A stretch of 64,000 bases of DNA from Eisenibacter elegans DSM 3317 (GCF_000430505.1 NZ_AUMD01000011.1:558001-622000); one strand, 5' to 3'; numbered from the stretch's first letter, positions 1 through 9,449 are shown. Translations and numbers: made by a program. The notes: generated from the letters alone by a model not told the origin.

Positions 1-1007
1 ATGAGCATCGTCAGCATCAAGAACACATACTGCTTGGCAACGCCCTTGCGGTTGCCCCCCATCGCGATGTAGAGGTAGTCGCGCAGCCAAAAAGAGAGCG
101 AAATATGCCAGCGCCGCCAAAATTCCGTAATACTCCCCGACTGATAGGGGCTGCGGAAGTTTTCGGGCAGATGAAAGCCCATCCACAAGCCCAGCCCGAT
201 GGCCATATCCGAGTAGCCCGAAAAATCGCAATAAATCTGCAAGGTATAGGCATACATCGCCATCAGGTTCTCAAAGCCCGAGTAGCCTACTGGATTACTG
301 TATACAATATCGACATATTGCGCGAGGTAGTCGGCGATGACGGCCTTCTTGAACAAACCCTTAAGCACGAGGTAAGTCCCCGTGTGTAGTGTGATAAGGT
401 CGAAGGTAATCGGGCGGCGGATTTGGGGTAAAAAGTCCCGCGCCCGTACGATAGGACCGGCCACCAACTGCGGAAAAAAACTTAAGTAAAATGCAAACCC
501 CAACAAACTACGCTCGGGCGCAATTTCGCCTCGATAAACATCGACCAAATAACTGATGACCTGAAAGGTGTAAAACGAAATACCGATGGGCAGGAAAATA
601 TCCAAGCGTTCAAAATCGCCCCCCATCAGGTAAAAAATCTGCTGTACCAAAAAATTGGTGTATTTGAAATACAACAAAAAACTCAGATTCGACACAATCC
701 CCAATGTCAAGAGCAAGCGTCTGTTGTCGGGTACTCGCAGCCGCGATAGCCATAGCCCCAGATAATAGTTGAGCACAATCAACCCCCCAAATACCAACAC
801 ATACCAGCCGCTGGATTTGTAATAAAAAAACAGGCTAAACACCACTACATACACCAGTCGCGCCTGTATGCGATGATAGAGATAGCGGTAAAAAGCCAAA
901 AAAAGTAAAAAAAGCAGCCAAAAAGTGCCACTATTGAAAAGCATTGGTTGTTTGGGGTCGTACAACCATAGCCCTTGTAGCTGTTGCCAAAGTATATCAA
1001 ATTGCAT
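1..1007 (-). CDS. MBOAT family membrane O-acyltransferase (AlgI-like), 3' end cut by window edge
   Basis: Membrane enzyme expected to move acyl (usually acetyl) groups onto an exported polysaccharide. The frame opens at the ATG whose complement is 1005-1007 and runs without a stop off the left edge, giving 335 complete codons. Visible family blocks, in order: an N-terminal hydrophobic pair, LPIGISFYTFQ followed by DVYRGE, FFPQLVAGPIVRARDF, YCDFSGYSDMAIG, NFRSPY and WRRWHISLSFWLRDYLYI. The last contains the Trp-His pair typical of MBOAT acyltransferases. Most of the roughly 480-residue family length is present. The acetyl-donor partner (AlgJ/AlgX-like, SGNH) would be expected downstream, outside the window. 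The substrate cannot be told. Family certain, polymer unknown. Confidence 0.93.
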   Translation of the reverse strand, partial: MQFDILWQQLQGLWLYDPKQPMLFNSGTFWLLFLLFLAFYRYLYHRIQARLVYVVVFSLFFYYKSSGWYVLVFGGLIVLNYYLGLWLSRLRVPDNRRLLLTLGIVSNLSFLLYFKYTNFLVQQIFYLMGGDFERLDIFLPIGISFYTFQVISYLVDVYRGEIAPERSLLGFAFYLSFFPQLVAGPIVRARDFLPQIRRPITFDLITLHTGTYLVLKGLFKKAVIADYLAQYVDIVYSNPVGYSGFENLMAMYAYTLQIYCDFSGYSDMAIGLGLWMGFHLPENFRSPYQSGSITEFWRRWHISLSFWLRDYLYIAMGGNRKGVAKQYVFLMLTML

Positions 1008-1078
1008 AAAATCTCATCACACCTGCTACTGAGGTGTTTTGTTGGATGGAGTAGCGCCTTATCAATAGGGCATTTATG

Positions 1079-1182
1079 TATACCCAATCAAAAATGGTTT
1101 GGGAAATGTGTCCGCTGAAAATCCTTGAGAATCAAGAAAATCAAATCCTATGAACCCTCAAAATCTTGTGAATCTTGGTATA
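1079..1182. repeat. Family A repeat, copy 1 (104 bp)
   Basis: Begins TATACCCAATC and ends CTTGGTATA. It shares the core AAATGTG..GCTGA.AATCCTTGAGAATCAA with copies at 20081, 24003, 58530 (reverse) and 21086 (reverse). This copy has about 27 extra bases before the right end; the other copies are 77-78 bp. Confidence 0.75.
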
Positions 1183-1278
1183 AAAGTGGCAGCATCTTGC
1201 CTATTTCGCAAAACAAAGGTATCAATTTTCTCCCAAAACCCTTCTGAACTTGTATATTTGGGAGGTGAGCTAATATTT

Positions 1279-1434
1279 TAGAGCTTGTTTAGATTTTCAG
1301 CTCGACACTCAAAACAGATGATTTTTGTGCTGTTACTAGGTAAAAAACGCAGGCCTTATACATAGCCCACGATGTTAATCGTGGGAGGGCTACGGCGAGC
1401 ATTTTTAACGGAGTAACAGCCAAAACAAGCTCTA
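1279..1434. repeat. Family B element, 156 bp with perfect 12-bp terminal inverted repeats
   Basis: The left end TAGAGCTTGTTT (1279-1290) is the exact complement of the right end AAACAAGCTCTA (1423-1434). Inside, at 1366-1385, is the hairpin CCCACGATGTTAATCGTGGG. The left 45 bases recur at 37528 in a shorter copy. The shape is that of a MITE. No open frame is present, and no clear target-site duplication was seen. Confidence 0.75.
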
Positions 1435-1500
1435 AAAAAGATAGCTACCCAAACTTGGCTAAACAAACTGTTTTGGAGTCAAAATACAACCTTGCCTGTT

Positions 1501-1520
1501 CCCGAAGCTGGAGCTTCGGG
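1501..1520. repeat. Perfect hairpin just before the oxidoreductase gene
   Basis: CCCGAAGCTGGAGCTTCGGG has two 9-bp arms and a 2-base loop, ending 10 bp before the first possible start of the next gene. It resembles the 24289-24308 hairpin in architecture (GAAGCT/AGCTTC-type stem). There is no T-tract, so it is not a standard terminator. It is probably another REP-like unit. Confidence 0.6.
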
Positions 1521-1530
1521 CTACCTATAG

Positions 1531-4512
1531 ATGTCTTTGTTCATACTTCCTACCCATAAAAAAATGTTTCGCAACCCCACCACCGACAGCCCCCTCGCCA
1601 ATGCTTTGACACAACTTGCCTCAGCACTTGTGGGCGAACTCCACACCGACGATACTTGGCGCATCCTCTATGCTACCGATGCTTCGGCCTATCGAGAGAT
1701 GCCCTTGGCCGTTGCCCTTCCCAAAACAGAAGCCGACGTGGCCGCCCTCATCCGCTGGGCCAATGCCCACAGCGTAGCCCTGATACCCCGCACGGCGGGC
1801 ACTTCGTTGGCCGGGCAGGTAGTAGGCAGCGGCTTGGTGGTGGATATGTCGAAATATTTTACCCAAATTCTCGAAATCAATCCTCAGGAGCATTGGGTGC
1901 GGGTGCAGCCCGGGGTCATCCGCGATGAGCTGAACCGTGCGCTCAAACCCCACGGCCTCTTTTTTGGCCCCGAAACCTCTACGGCCAACCGGGCGATGAT
2001 AGGGGGGATGGTCGGTAACAACTCCTGCGGCACGCATTCGCCCGTGTATGGCAGCACCCGCGAGCACACCCTCGAAGTAAAGGGCTTTTTGAGCGATGGC
2101 TCACCGGTCAGCTTTGGCGCGCTCAGCGCCACCGACTTCGCGCACAAGACCCAAGCCGATACCCTCGAAGGACGCATCTATCAGGGCTTGTACCAATTGC
2201 TCGGCCCTGCTGAGGTGCAAGAAGAAATCCGGCGGGAGTTTCCACACCCCGGCGTAACACGTCGCAATACCGGCTATGCCCTCGATTTTCTGATTAGCCG
2301 ACAGCCCTTCGCTCCCGAAGGAGAGGCCTTCAATATGTGCAAACTCATCTGCGGCTCAGAGGGTACGCTGATGTTTATCACCGAAATCAAGCTCAACCTC
2401 TCGCCCTTGCCCCCGCCCGAAATCGGGCTGGTTTGTATCCACTGCCACAGCGTCGATGAGTCGCTGCGTGCCAATGTGATTGCGATGCAACACCGGCCTA
2501 CGGCGAGCGAACTGATGGATCACTACGTGTTGGAGTGTACCAAGAGCAACATCGAGCAGCGTCAGAATCGCTTTTTCGTGGAAGGCGACCCGGCGGCCAT
2601 CCTCGTGGTGGAGTTTGCCAAAGACACCCGCGAGGAGATTGACCAAGCCGCCCAAGCCCTCATTGCGGAGCTGCAAGCTGCCGGACTGGGCTACCACTAT
2701 CCAACGGTCTATGGGGCGGACAGTGTGAAGGTATGGAACCTGCGCAAGGCCGGGCTGGGCCTGCTCTCGAATATGGTAGGCGATGCCAAACCCGCCCCTG
2801 TGATTGAAGACACTGCCGTGTCGGTAGAGGAACTGCCGGCCTACATTGCCGAGTTCAACGAGGTGCTGGCCAAGTATGGACGCTATGCCGTACACTATGC
2901 CCACGCCGGTGATGGAGAGCTGCACCTGCGCCCTATCCTCGACCTCAAGACTGCCGAGGGGCATCGCGAGTTTCGCGCCATTGCCGAAGATGTAGCCGCC
3001 TTGGTCAAAAAATACCGTGGCTCCCTCAGTGGCGAACACGGCGATGGCAGGCTGCGGGCAGAGTTTATCCGGCAGATGGTCGGGGAGCGCAACTACGAAC
3101 TGATGCGGCAGGTAAAGCAACTCTTCGACCCTCAAAACCGCTTCAATCCCCATAAAATTGTAGATGCGCCGCCCATGGACACCTCGCTGCGCTACACCCC
3201 CGGGCAAGTTACCCGCGAGGTGCAGACAGTATTCGATTTTTCTGAAGTAGGCGGACTGGTGCGGGCGGCAGAGTTTTGCAACGGCTCCGGCGACTGCCGT
3301 AAGACCCACCTCTCGGGCGGCACGATGTGCCCTAGCTATATGGCTACCCGCGAAGAAAAAGACACTACCCGCGCCCGCGCCAACATCTTGCGCGAGGTGT
3401 TGACCCAAAGCCAAGCCGCCAATCCCTTGGCCGACGAGCGCATCAAAGAGGTGATGGACCTCTGCCTCAGCTGCAAGGGCTGTAAGTCTGAGTGCCCCTC
3501 CAATGTGGATGTGGCCAAGATGAAGGCCGAGTTTTTGCAACACTACTACGACCAACACGGCGTGCCCCTGCGCACCCGCGTGATCGCCAACTTCACCCGC
3601 GCCAACCGCCTTGCAGCCCTCAGCCCCAAGTTGTACAACCTCTTCGTGGGGAGCAAGTTGAGTGCTTTGGCCTTCAAGCGGTTAGCCGGATTTGCCCCCG
3701 AGCGTTCCCTGCCGCAGTTGCACACCCATACCCTCCGGCAGTGGTACAAGCGCCACTACCAAGCCCCGGCCAAGCCCCAAGGGGTGCTGTATCTGTTTTG
3801 TGATGAGTTTACGAACTACAACGACACCCCCATCGGCATCACCACCATCCGCCTGCTGACGGGGCTGGGCTATGAGGTCAAACTTCTCCAACACGCCGAA
3901 AGCGGACGGACTTACCTCTCTAAGGGATTGCTGCGCCAAGCCAAACAGCTGGCCAAGCAAAATGTACAGACTTTTGCCCCATTGGTCAATGCCGACAGCC
4001 CCTTGGTGGGCATAGAGCCTTCGGCGCTCTTGTCGTTTAGAGACGAATACCTCGACCTGGCCGATGCCGACTGGAAGCCGCAGGCCCAAGCCCTAGCGCA
4101 ACACTGCTATACCCTAGAGGAGTTTTTGGCCAAAGAGCGCGATGCCGGACGTATTCGCCCTGAGCAGTTTAGTACCGACAAAAAACTCGTGAAAGTCCAC
4201 GGGCACTGCCACCAAAAAGCCCTCAGCTCGATGACACCCACCAAAAAAATACTGACCCTCCCACTCAACTACGAAGTGCATATGATTCCTTCGGGCTGCT
4301 GCGGGATGGCCGGCTCGTTTGGCTATGAGGCCGAGCACTATGCCCTCTCGATGCAGGTGGGCGAGCTGGTGCTCTTCCCCACTGTCCGCCAACAAGCCCC
4401 CGAAACGCTGATTTGCGCCGTAGGGACAAGCTGCCGACACCAAATCAAAGACGGGACAAAGCGCCAAGCCCTACACCCCGCCGAAATCCTCTGGGAGGCG
4501 TTGAGGAAGTAG
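1531..4512 (+). CDS. Fused FAD-linked oxidase / Fe-S oxidoreductase (GlcD-GlcF type, D-lactate/2-hydroxyacid dehydrogenase family)
   Basis: Membrane-associated flavo-iron-sulfur dehydrogenase, probably oxidising a D-2-hydroxyacid such as D-lactate or glycolate and passing electrons to quinone. The N-terminal half is the FAD_binding_4 fold (PRTAGTSLAGQ near residue 87, GGMVGNNSCGTHS near 155) and the FAD-oxidase C domain. Next come two cysteine clusters: CNGSGDCRK..GTMCPS near 582-600, and CLSCKGCKSECP near 645, a 4Fe-4S motif. The C-terminal half has the CCG-type signatures GHCHQKAL (about 890) and SGCCGMAGSFGYE (about 921). The 993-residue length fits the fused YdiJ-like family. The ATG at 1564 (MFRNPT) follows an A-rich run and may be the true start. 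Fusion family certain, substrate inferred. Confidence 0.93.
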   Translation: MSLFILPTHKKMFRNPTTDSPLANALTQLASALVGELHTDDTWRILYATDASAYREMPLAVALPKTEADVAALIRWANAHSVALIPRTAGTSLAGQVVGSGLVVDMSKYFTQILEINPQEHWVRVQPGVIRDELNRALKPHGLFFGPETSTANRAMIGGMVGNNSCGTHSPVYGSTREHTLEVKGFLSDGSPVSFGALSATDFAHKTQADTLEGRIYQGLYQLLGPAEVQEEIRREFPHPGVTRRNTGYALDFLISRQPFAPEGEAFNMCKLICGSEGTLMFITEIKLNLSPLPPPEIGLVCIHCHSVDESLRANVIAMQHRPTASELMDHYVLECTKSNIEQRQNRFFVEGDPAAILVVEFAKDTREEIDQAAQALIAELQAAGLGYHYPTVYGADSVKVWNLRKAGLGLLSNMVGDAKPAPVIEDTAVSVEELPAYIAEFNEVLAKYGRYAVHYAHAGDGELHLRPILDLKTAEGHREFRAIAEDVAALVKKYRGSLSGEHGDGRLRAEFIRQMVGERNYELMRQVKQLFDPQNRFNPHKIVDAPPMDTSLRYTPGQVTREVQTVFDFSEVGGLVRAAEFCNGSGDCRKTHLSGGTMCPSYMATREEKDTTRARANILREVLTQSQAANPLADERIKEVMDLCLSCKGCKSECPSNVDVAKMKAEFLQHYYDQHGVPLRTRVIANFTRANRLAALSPKLYNLFVGSKLSALAFKRLAGFAPERSLPQLHTHTLRQWYKRHYQAPAKPQGVLYLFCDEFTNYNDTPIGITTIRLLTGLGYEVKLLQHAESGRTYLSKGLLRQAKQLAKQNVQTFAPLVNADSPLVGIEPSALLSFRDEYLDLADADWKPQAQALAQHCYTLEEFLAKERDAGRIRPEQFSTDKKLVKVHGHCHQKALSSMTPTKKILTLPLNYEVHMIPSGCCGMAGSFGYEAEHYALSMQVGELVLFPTVRQQAPETLICAVGTSCRHQIKDGTKRQALHPAEILWEALRK

Positions 4513-4637
4513 GGGTATACTGTTTTTATAAAAATATCATTGAGTTTTTGTAACTATTTAGGTGATATTATTTGTTGTAAATCTCTTACTATCAATTAGT
4601 TATCTTTTGTTATATAGTTTGGCTTTATATCCGGCAG

Positions 4638-4928
4638 ATGTTGGCCTACCAGCAGTACATGCGTTGGTTTCAGGCCAAGGTATTTACGGCTTACTTTATT
4701 GGCCTCACTACCGGACTCTGTTTGTATATGTATGAGTATGCTAGGCGTATGCCTGGGGAGTACGGGCTGTTGGTTTATGGGCTTACGCTTTCTTGGATGT
4801 TGGTCAATTGGTTTGGCTTTCGTCCTCGCCTGATGCGCCAACACAATGATCAGATGAACGAAATCATCGAGCAACTCACCCAACTCGCCAACCAACTAGA
4901 AACTGGCGAAAAAGACTCAGACCAATGA
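4638..4928 (+). CDS. Small two-TM membrane protein, unknown function
   Basis: 96 residues with two hydrophobic helices (about 14-32 and 43-60) and a charged helical tail rich in Gln, Glu and Asn. I do not recognise a family. The ATG at 4638 is the only good start. The 3' end overlaps the convergent DUF434 gene by 12 bp, so the last codons of each gene lie on opposite strands of the same DNA. The small size leaves some doubt, but membrane topology and codon use look genuine. Confidence 0.6.
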   Translation: MLAYQQYMRWFQAKVFTAYFIGLTTGLCLYMYEYARRMPGEYGLLVYGLTLSWMLVNWFGFRPRLMRQHNDQMNEIIEQLTQLANQLETGEKDSDQ

Positions 4929-5639
4929 CCGAACCTGCGGCTGCCCTATCTGTGTTTGGGTGATGAGGTATTTGAGCATATTGAACCACCCCTGTGGGGC
5001 ACGGTCCAGAATCCAACCATCCGACGTAATGACAACGCCCTGCGCCTCCGCTAGGGCTTTGTCGGGATTGTTGAGCAGCTCAATCTGCCACTGCCAGGCA
5101 TAGGGGGCGATAAACTCCGTGATTTTTTGGCGTAGCCGCCCACTGTTCGACACCGGCGCATCGAAATACCAACAAACCGGCCCTGTTTGTAGGGTTTGCA
5201 AGGCTTGACCAATGCATATGATGGCGGGCTGCGTCTCGATTACACTCTTGTAGGTGCCGTGGATGCTGGCAATATCGCGGTAGCAACCGTCTCGACACAA
5301 AAACAACAAGCCTCCCGAAAGTGCCGATTCTACGCCTATGAGCAGGTTGTAGCCATCAATAAACACCGGCTGCCCTACCAACTGAGCCGCTTGTCGTTCG
5401 CTGTACTTACGGCTGATAGCAGTGCTATCGGCGCAAGAAGCCCGCAACAGGGCGTGTCGTTGGCGTGCGTTGAGGCGGTAACGGTCGCCAACCAATTTCA
5501 ATGCCGATGACTCGGCATAGCCCCGTTCTTGCAAATAGCTCAAATCCTGAACTGCTTGCCGCAGTACTGTCAGCCAAGATTCCGTAAATAGCTGCTTGTC
5601 AGATGAATGCTGACCACGATGTTTTTGTTGATGTGCCAT
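4917..5639 (-). CDS. DUF434 domain protein with possible PIN-like nuclease part
   Basis: 240 residues. Residues 36-70 show the DUF434 pattern (RGY..SALKLVGDRYRL..RQRHALLRAS), a helical segment of unknown role. The rest has three acidic clusters: FIDGYNLL (93-100), WYFDAPVSNSG and ITSDGWILD. This arrangement recalls PIN/NYN ribonucleases, where spaced aspartates bind metal. Cytoplasmic; no signal peptide. Function in RNA or DNA cleavage is my inference; the DUF434 call rests on the N-terminal block. Convergent with the small membrane gene at 4638. Confidence 0.75.
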   Translation of the reverse strand: MAHQQKHRGQHSSDKQLFTESWLTVLRQAVQDLSYLQERGYAESSALKLVGDRYRLNARQRHALLRASCADSTAISRKYSERQAAQLVGQPVFIDGYNLLIGVESALSGGLLFLCRDGCYRDIASIHGTYKSVIETQPAIICIGQALQTLQTGPVCWYFDAPVSNSGRLRQKITEFIAPYAWQWQIELLNNPDKALAEAQGVVITSDGWILDRAPQGWFNMLKYLITQTQIGQPQVRSLV

Positions 5640-5879
5640 ACATAGATTTTATAGACCAATGGGCAATGGGCAATGTATCAATAATATAGCTCGAAAATCA
5701 CAAAAACACATCATCCTCCAAGGGTTTTTATGCCCTTGAAGGATTGTATACCAAGATGTACTTGATTAGCAAGGATTTTCCAGAGGATATATCCAATCAC
5801 CTACGCGGAGATACACAATATGCAAATCAAAATGGGATAATGGCGTAGTTTCCAGTGTGTCGAGTCTGTAAAAGTGCGC

Positions 5880-8420
5880 TCAATCCATAGGCAACCAAAC
5901 GGCATTAGCAAAGAGTTGCTGTGTGGCATGCCAAAAACCTCTGAAAACAGGCGTATCGGTGAAGTAGATGATTTCGCCATCGCCATAGAACTCTAAGCCG
6001 AAGGCAAGTGTTTTTGGGATTTGAGGCTTGAGCTTATGGCCTACAAAACCGTGTAGGTAGCTGTCTTCTTCAAATCGGCCTACTGTCCACGCGCCGTTTT
6101 CTGTGAGATATGGATAGGTTTTAGGGTTACGTTTCATCCAAAACACCGTTTCGGTTTCGCCAAAAGCCAGCGGATGCGAATCATCGAGATATACCTTGTA
6201 AACAGCACCCTCTATACCTTCTGTCATGGCTTCGCGCTCACGGTCTTCGTAGCGCATTTTGGCGGGGTCTTTGGCAGGTTTGTCCTTGTCTTTGTTTTGT
6301 TTGGCCGATTCTTTGGCCGCAATGGCCTGAGCCAACTGAGTTTCTTGGGCTTGGGCAAATAGCTCTATACTACGCTCTAAGGCCACGACTCGGCCACCTT
6401 GGTGGATATAGGCCAATAGTTGTTCGCTGTGTTTGCGATAATTACCCGATGGCAAGACAATTACATCAAATTCTCGCAGGTCAACACTGCCCAAGTAGTT
6501 GGTCTGTAATACGGTAACTGTCGTGCTGACTTGTTCCTCAAAATAGTGCCAGATTTCTCCAAACGAAGTAGGCGCTACACCATCTCCCCCTACAATGGCG
6601 ACATTACTTTTGCGGATAAGCGGAAAGCCCGAGGCTCCCAAGTCACGGCCTTTGCTGACCAAGCCTGTGTACAACGGTTTGAGGGGTTGTTGTGCCTTAT
6701 TGGCAAGGCTTATCACAAGGTTGGCAAAGGTCTCAGGGTCGAGGTGTCGGTTGTCGGCCTGAGTGAGGAGCATCGTCCCCCGCTCAAAGGTTTGGTCTTC
6801 TATTTCGAAGGGGCTTGTCGTCGTACGCAAGTTGAGGCCGGCCTCCAAACAAGCGGCCAAGAGCGATGCCTGCTGGGTGGCTTTCCAAGGGAAGGCAAAA
6901 GCGTAGGGTGGGCGCGCTGTTGGGGTATTGGGTTCAAAATCGAGTTTTACACTGTCTTTCTTGCTGCCGATGTTGCCCTTGCTGGCGTAGGCTTCCAAGC
7001 CAAGCGCATAGGGCAAGGCCCAGGCCGTAAGGTCATAGGTGATAGAGTCTTCGAGAGCGGCTACCGGCTCAAACAATATTTTGGCCAAGTGCCCTTGGGG
7101 CTGGGCTGTCGAGATGACAATATCGCCTTCGTCTTTGGCAAAGCTCCCCATCTTGTGGGCTTTATAATCCCAGCCGCTGCCTCCGCTGCTGCTGTAGGCA
7201 TATTGAATTTGCTGCCCATCGAGTATACGTAGCAAGGTGCGCAGCTTGGCGGTATCGTTTGTGCCCTTGACCACAAAGCTTCTATAATCTCCTTTAGGAC
7301 CTTGGCGGGCGGTTTTGAAGTAGTTGGCAAACTCTTGGAGTATTTTTTGGCGGTGTGTATAGGCCGCTCGCAGGGTTGCCATTCCTGCTTCGTGGTGATT
7401 GTTGAGGCGGCGCTCTAGGGTGAGGGTGTCTTGGCCTCGGTAGGTGGCCGTACTGCCCCTACCGGAGCCACTTTGTTCGTAGGTATAGCCCAAGGCTCCT
7501 TGGTACGAAGGCCAAGTATCACCATAGCTGGGGTAAAAGAGGTCAAAGACCTCTTTGGTAAAATAGAGTTGGTTGCTTTGGTCAAAGTATTGGGCAATGG
7601 TCTCGCCTAGGTATTGGGGGAACTCTCGTTGCCAATCGCTGAGTGCAGGGTGGTAGGGGCTCGCCGAAGGAGGGAAGAAATACTGAGAGAAAACGCCCAT
7701 CTCGTGAAAATCTACGTGTACATGAGGCATCCATTGGCCAATGAGCCGGGTGCGGGCGCGGCTTTCTTGTTGGGTTTGCCAAGCCCAGTCGCGGTTGAGG
7801 TCAAAGATGTAGTGGTTGAAACGCCCTCCGGGCCAAGGTTCGTGATGTTCCCAAGCGGCGATATGGCCATTTCCGCGCTTGCCGACAGCTTGGGCGTGCC
7901 AGATGGCGTAGCGATCGCGCCCGTCGGGGTTTTCACAAGGGTCAATCACCACCAACATTTCTCCGAGCCAAGCTTGTATTTCCGCTGTAGGGGCGCTAGC
8001 CAAGGTATAGAGGGTGCGCATGGCGGCCTCTGTGCCGGAGGCTTCGTTCCCGTGAATGTTGTAACTCAGCCATATAATGGGGCGGTGTTGACCGGGCGCG
8101 CTGCCTTGGTCAAGCCCTGTGATGATGCGGTTGTGTAGACGGATGTCTTCGCGGCTTTGTATCAGGGGCTCTGCTCCTACAAAGGCTGCTATCAAGAGCC
8201 TTCCCTCATAGGTCTGCCCATAGTATTCCAAAACTACGCTCGGAGAGCGCTCGGCTACGTGCTCAAAATAAGCCACTACCCGATGGTGAGGGGTAAATCG
8301 CTGCCCAAGAGGGTAGCCCAAAAAATCATCGGGGCTGAGGAGGGATTGGGCGTTCAAGGTGTTGATAGTCAGGCATAGAATCAATGCCCAACCCAGAAAA
8401 TGGTGTAGAAAACGGCTCAT
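5880..8420 (-). CDS. Secreted M14 family zinc carboxypeptidase
   Basis: 846-residue exported metallopeptidase. The start is set at the ATG complementing 8418-8420, which begins a clean signal peptide (about 25 residues ending NAQS); the frame stays open 30 bp further upstream without support. Zinc ligands are visible as HGNEASG (His123, Glu126) and the later DFHEMG (His239), with NPDGRDR between them as in M14 enzymes. The C-terminal half carries a Rossmann-like segment (FDVIVLPSGNY, GGRVVAL) of the kind found in large Bacteroidota M14 proteins, probably glutamine-amidotransferase-like. There is no T9SS sorting domain, so it should be periplasmic. It probably trims peptides or cell-wall fragments. 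Confidence 0.9.
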   Translation of the reverse strand: MSRFLHHFLGWALILCLTINTLNAQSLLSPDDFLGYPLGQRFTPHHRVVAYFEHVAERSPSVVLEYYGQTYEGRLLIAAFVGAEPLIQSREDIRLHNRIITGLDQGSAPGQHRPIIWLSYNIHGNEASGTEAAMRTLYTLASAPTAEIQAWLGEMLVVIDPCENPDGRDRYAIWHAQAVGKRGNGHIAAWEHHEPWPGGRFNHYIFDLNRDWAWQTQQESRARTRLIGQWMPHVHVDFHEMGVFSQYFFPPSASPYHPALSDWQREFPQYLGETIAQYFDQSNQLYFTKEVFDLFYPSYGDTWPSYQGALGYTYEQSGSGRGSTATYRGQDTLTLERRLNNHHEAGMATLRAAYTHRQKILQEFANYFKTARQGPKGDYRSFVVKGTNDTAKLRTLLRILDGQQIQYAYSSSGGSGWDYKAHKMGSFAKDEGDIVISTAQPQGHLAKILFEPVAALEDSITYDLTAWALPYALGLEAYASKGNIGSKKDSVKLDFEPNTPTARPPYAFAFPWKATQQASLLAACLEAGLNLRTTTSPFEIEDQTFERGTMLLTQADNRHLDPETFANLVISLANKAQQPLKPLYTGLVSKGRDLGASGFPLIRKSNVAIVGGDGVAPTSFGEIWHYFEEQVSTTVTVLQTNYLGSVDLREFDVIVLPSGNYRKHSEQLLAYIHQGGRVVALERSIELFAQAQETQLAQAIAAKESAKQNKDKDKPAKDPAKMRYEDREREAMTEGIEGAVYKVYLDDSHPLAFGETETVFWMKRNPKTYPYLTENGAWTVGRFEEDSYLHGFVGHKLKPQIPKTLAFGLEFYGDGEIIYFTDTPVFRGFWHATQQLFANAVWLPMD

Positions 8421-8881
8421 ATCATTTGTTGATAAAAACAAACAAGCCAACCTCGCACTGCGGGCGGCCTTTTGTGAGTTAAACTGTAATGCTAAACGTT
8501 AATTTGAAATGGCGAAAGATAAGCATTTTTTATGGGCTATTCACCAAATAATGCACCCAAAAAAGTGCTTATACCAAACATTCTGGGTGGATGTGTGAGA
8601 CACATATGATTGTATACGTTAGAGACCTATGAGCAAATTGACAAAAAGCCAAGGGAACTCTAAGAACTTGTTTATACCCAATCACAATTGCTTTGGGTAT
8701 AAACAAACTATAAAGTCTCAAATTCATATCAAAGCGAACTTCTATTTTTTGCTGATGCCTTTTTGGTTTTTATGACACATTAATAACTATTTTTTGCCAT
8801 ATCCGTATGATAATAGTACGCACTTAAATTAATTAATTAAAAATTTTATAAAAAACCTTACATCACAGCAAATACTTCTTC
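8421..8881. other. Intergenic region with a 29-bp TATACCC palindrome
   Basis: At 8673-8701 the sequence TATACCC, 15 bases, GGGTATA forms a minimal inverted pair with the ends of the family A repeat but none of its interior. It is preceded at 8661 by AAGAACTTGTTTA, similar to the family B end. A less clear ATACC fragment lies near 8571. Otherwise AT-rich with no gene seen. Confidence 0.5.
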
Positions 8882-9256
8882 GTGGCTTATGACGAGGCTA
8901 AGGAGCAGATTTACTACAAGTTCAGCGCCGAAACCTTGCAAATGACCGCTGATGAATATTTGCAAGAACTAATAACTTTTCTAAATTTAACTAAACAGTA
9001 CAAGCCCCAAACGATTTTGGGCGAAATGCAGGAGTTCCAGTTCTCTATTCCGCCTTCGGTTCAAGAGTGGGTAGGTCAATACCTCTTCCCTGCTTACCAA
9101 GCCATAGGGATGAAAAAAATCGCGATGATTCTTACCCAAGAGTTTATCCCTAGCCTGTCGATAGAGCAAACAATGGAAGAAGACAAGACCAATGCCTTCC
9201 AAACGCGGTATTTTGAAAACATACAAGAGGCGCAAGCTTGGCTACAGGAGAAGTAA
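8882..9256 (+). CDS. STAS / SpoIIAA-like domain protein, start unclear
   Basis: About 124 residues, similar in layout to the protein at 40639: a short beta strand with YDEAKEQIYYKFSA, a helix, ILGEMQEFQFS, and a final FENIQEAQAWLQEK. This fits the small STAS-like regulators of Cytophagales, which act by binding protein partners. The only ordinary start is the GTG at 8882. Yet the frame is open back to 8852 and encodes HHSKYFFVAYDEAK, which looks like the missing first beta strand. No ATG, GTG or TTG exists there. Either a rare start codon is used or the 5' end is damaged. Confidence 0.6.
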   Translation: MAYDEAKEQIYYKFSAETLQMTADEYLQELITFLNLTKQYKPQTILGEMQEFQFSIPPSVQEWVGQYLFPAYQAIGMKKIAMILTQEFIPSLSIEQTMEEDKTNAFQTRYFENIQEAQAWLQEK

Positions 9257-9262
9257 AAAATA

Positions 9263-9298
9263 CAGACTTTCCAAGAACCTAATTCTTTAGAAAGTCTG
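9263..9298 (+). terminator. Hairpin after the STAS-like gene
   Basis: CAGACTTTC (9263-9271) pairs perfectly with GAAAGTCTG (9290-9298), 7 bp after the stop codon. There is no T-run after it, so it may protect the mRNA 3' end rather than terminate on its own. Confidence 0.4.
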
Positions 9299-9449
9299 TG
9301 ATGTATGTTTTGTAAGATTGCTTTCGGTTTGGTCTGAGAACAAAACTAGACTCCAGCTTCAGGAAAATGCGTCGCAGAGGCGTATCGAGTATGAAGGTGG
9401 AGTTTTAGCTAGATACCCCAAACGGATAGAGACTTGATTGGTAGCGTAC

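Larger units (their letters stand above)
1008..1530. other. Repeat-filled intergenic region
   Basis: No convincing gene lies between the MBOAT start and the oxidoreductase. The stretch holds a 104-bp copy of the TATACC repeat, a 156-bp inverted-repeat element and a 20-bp hairpin, each listed separately. Almost nothing here looks like unique sequence. Confidence 0.7.

Noticed and set aside
2356-3558. 400-codon antisense open frame in the oxidoreductase gene
   Set aside because: Lies wholly opposite a confident gene with clear Fe-S and FAD motifs; the encoded His/Val/Leu-rich sequence has no domain pattern.
5748-5795. Possible sixth family A copy (TATACCAAGATGTACTTGAT..)
   Set aside because: Matches only the left 20 bases or so; too diverged to count.
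6531-7232. 233-codon frame opposite the M14 gene
   Set aside because: Shadow of the real minus-strand gene, no domain features.
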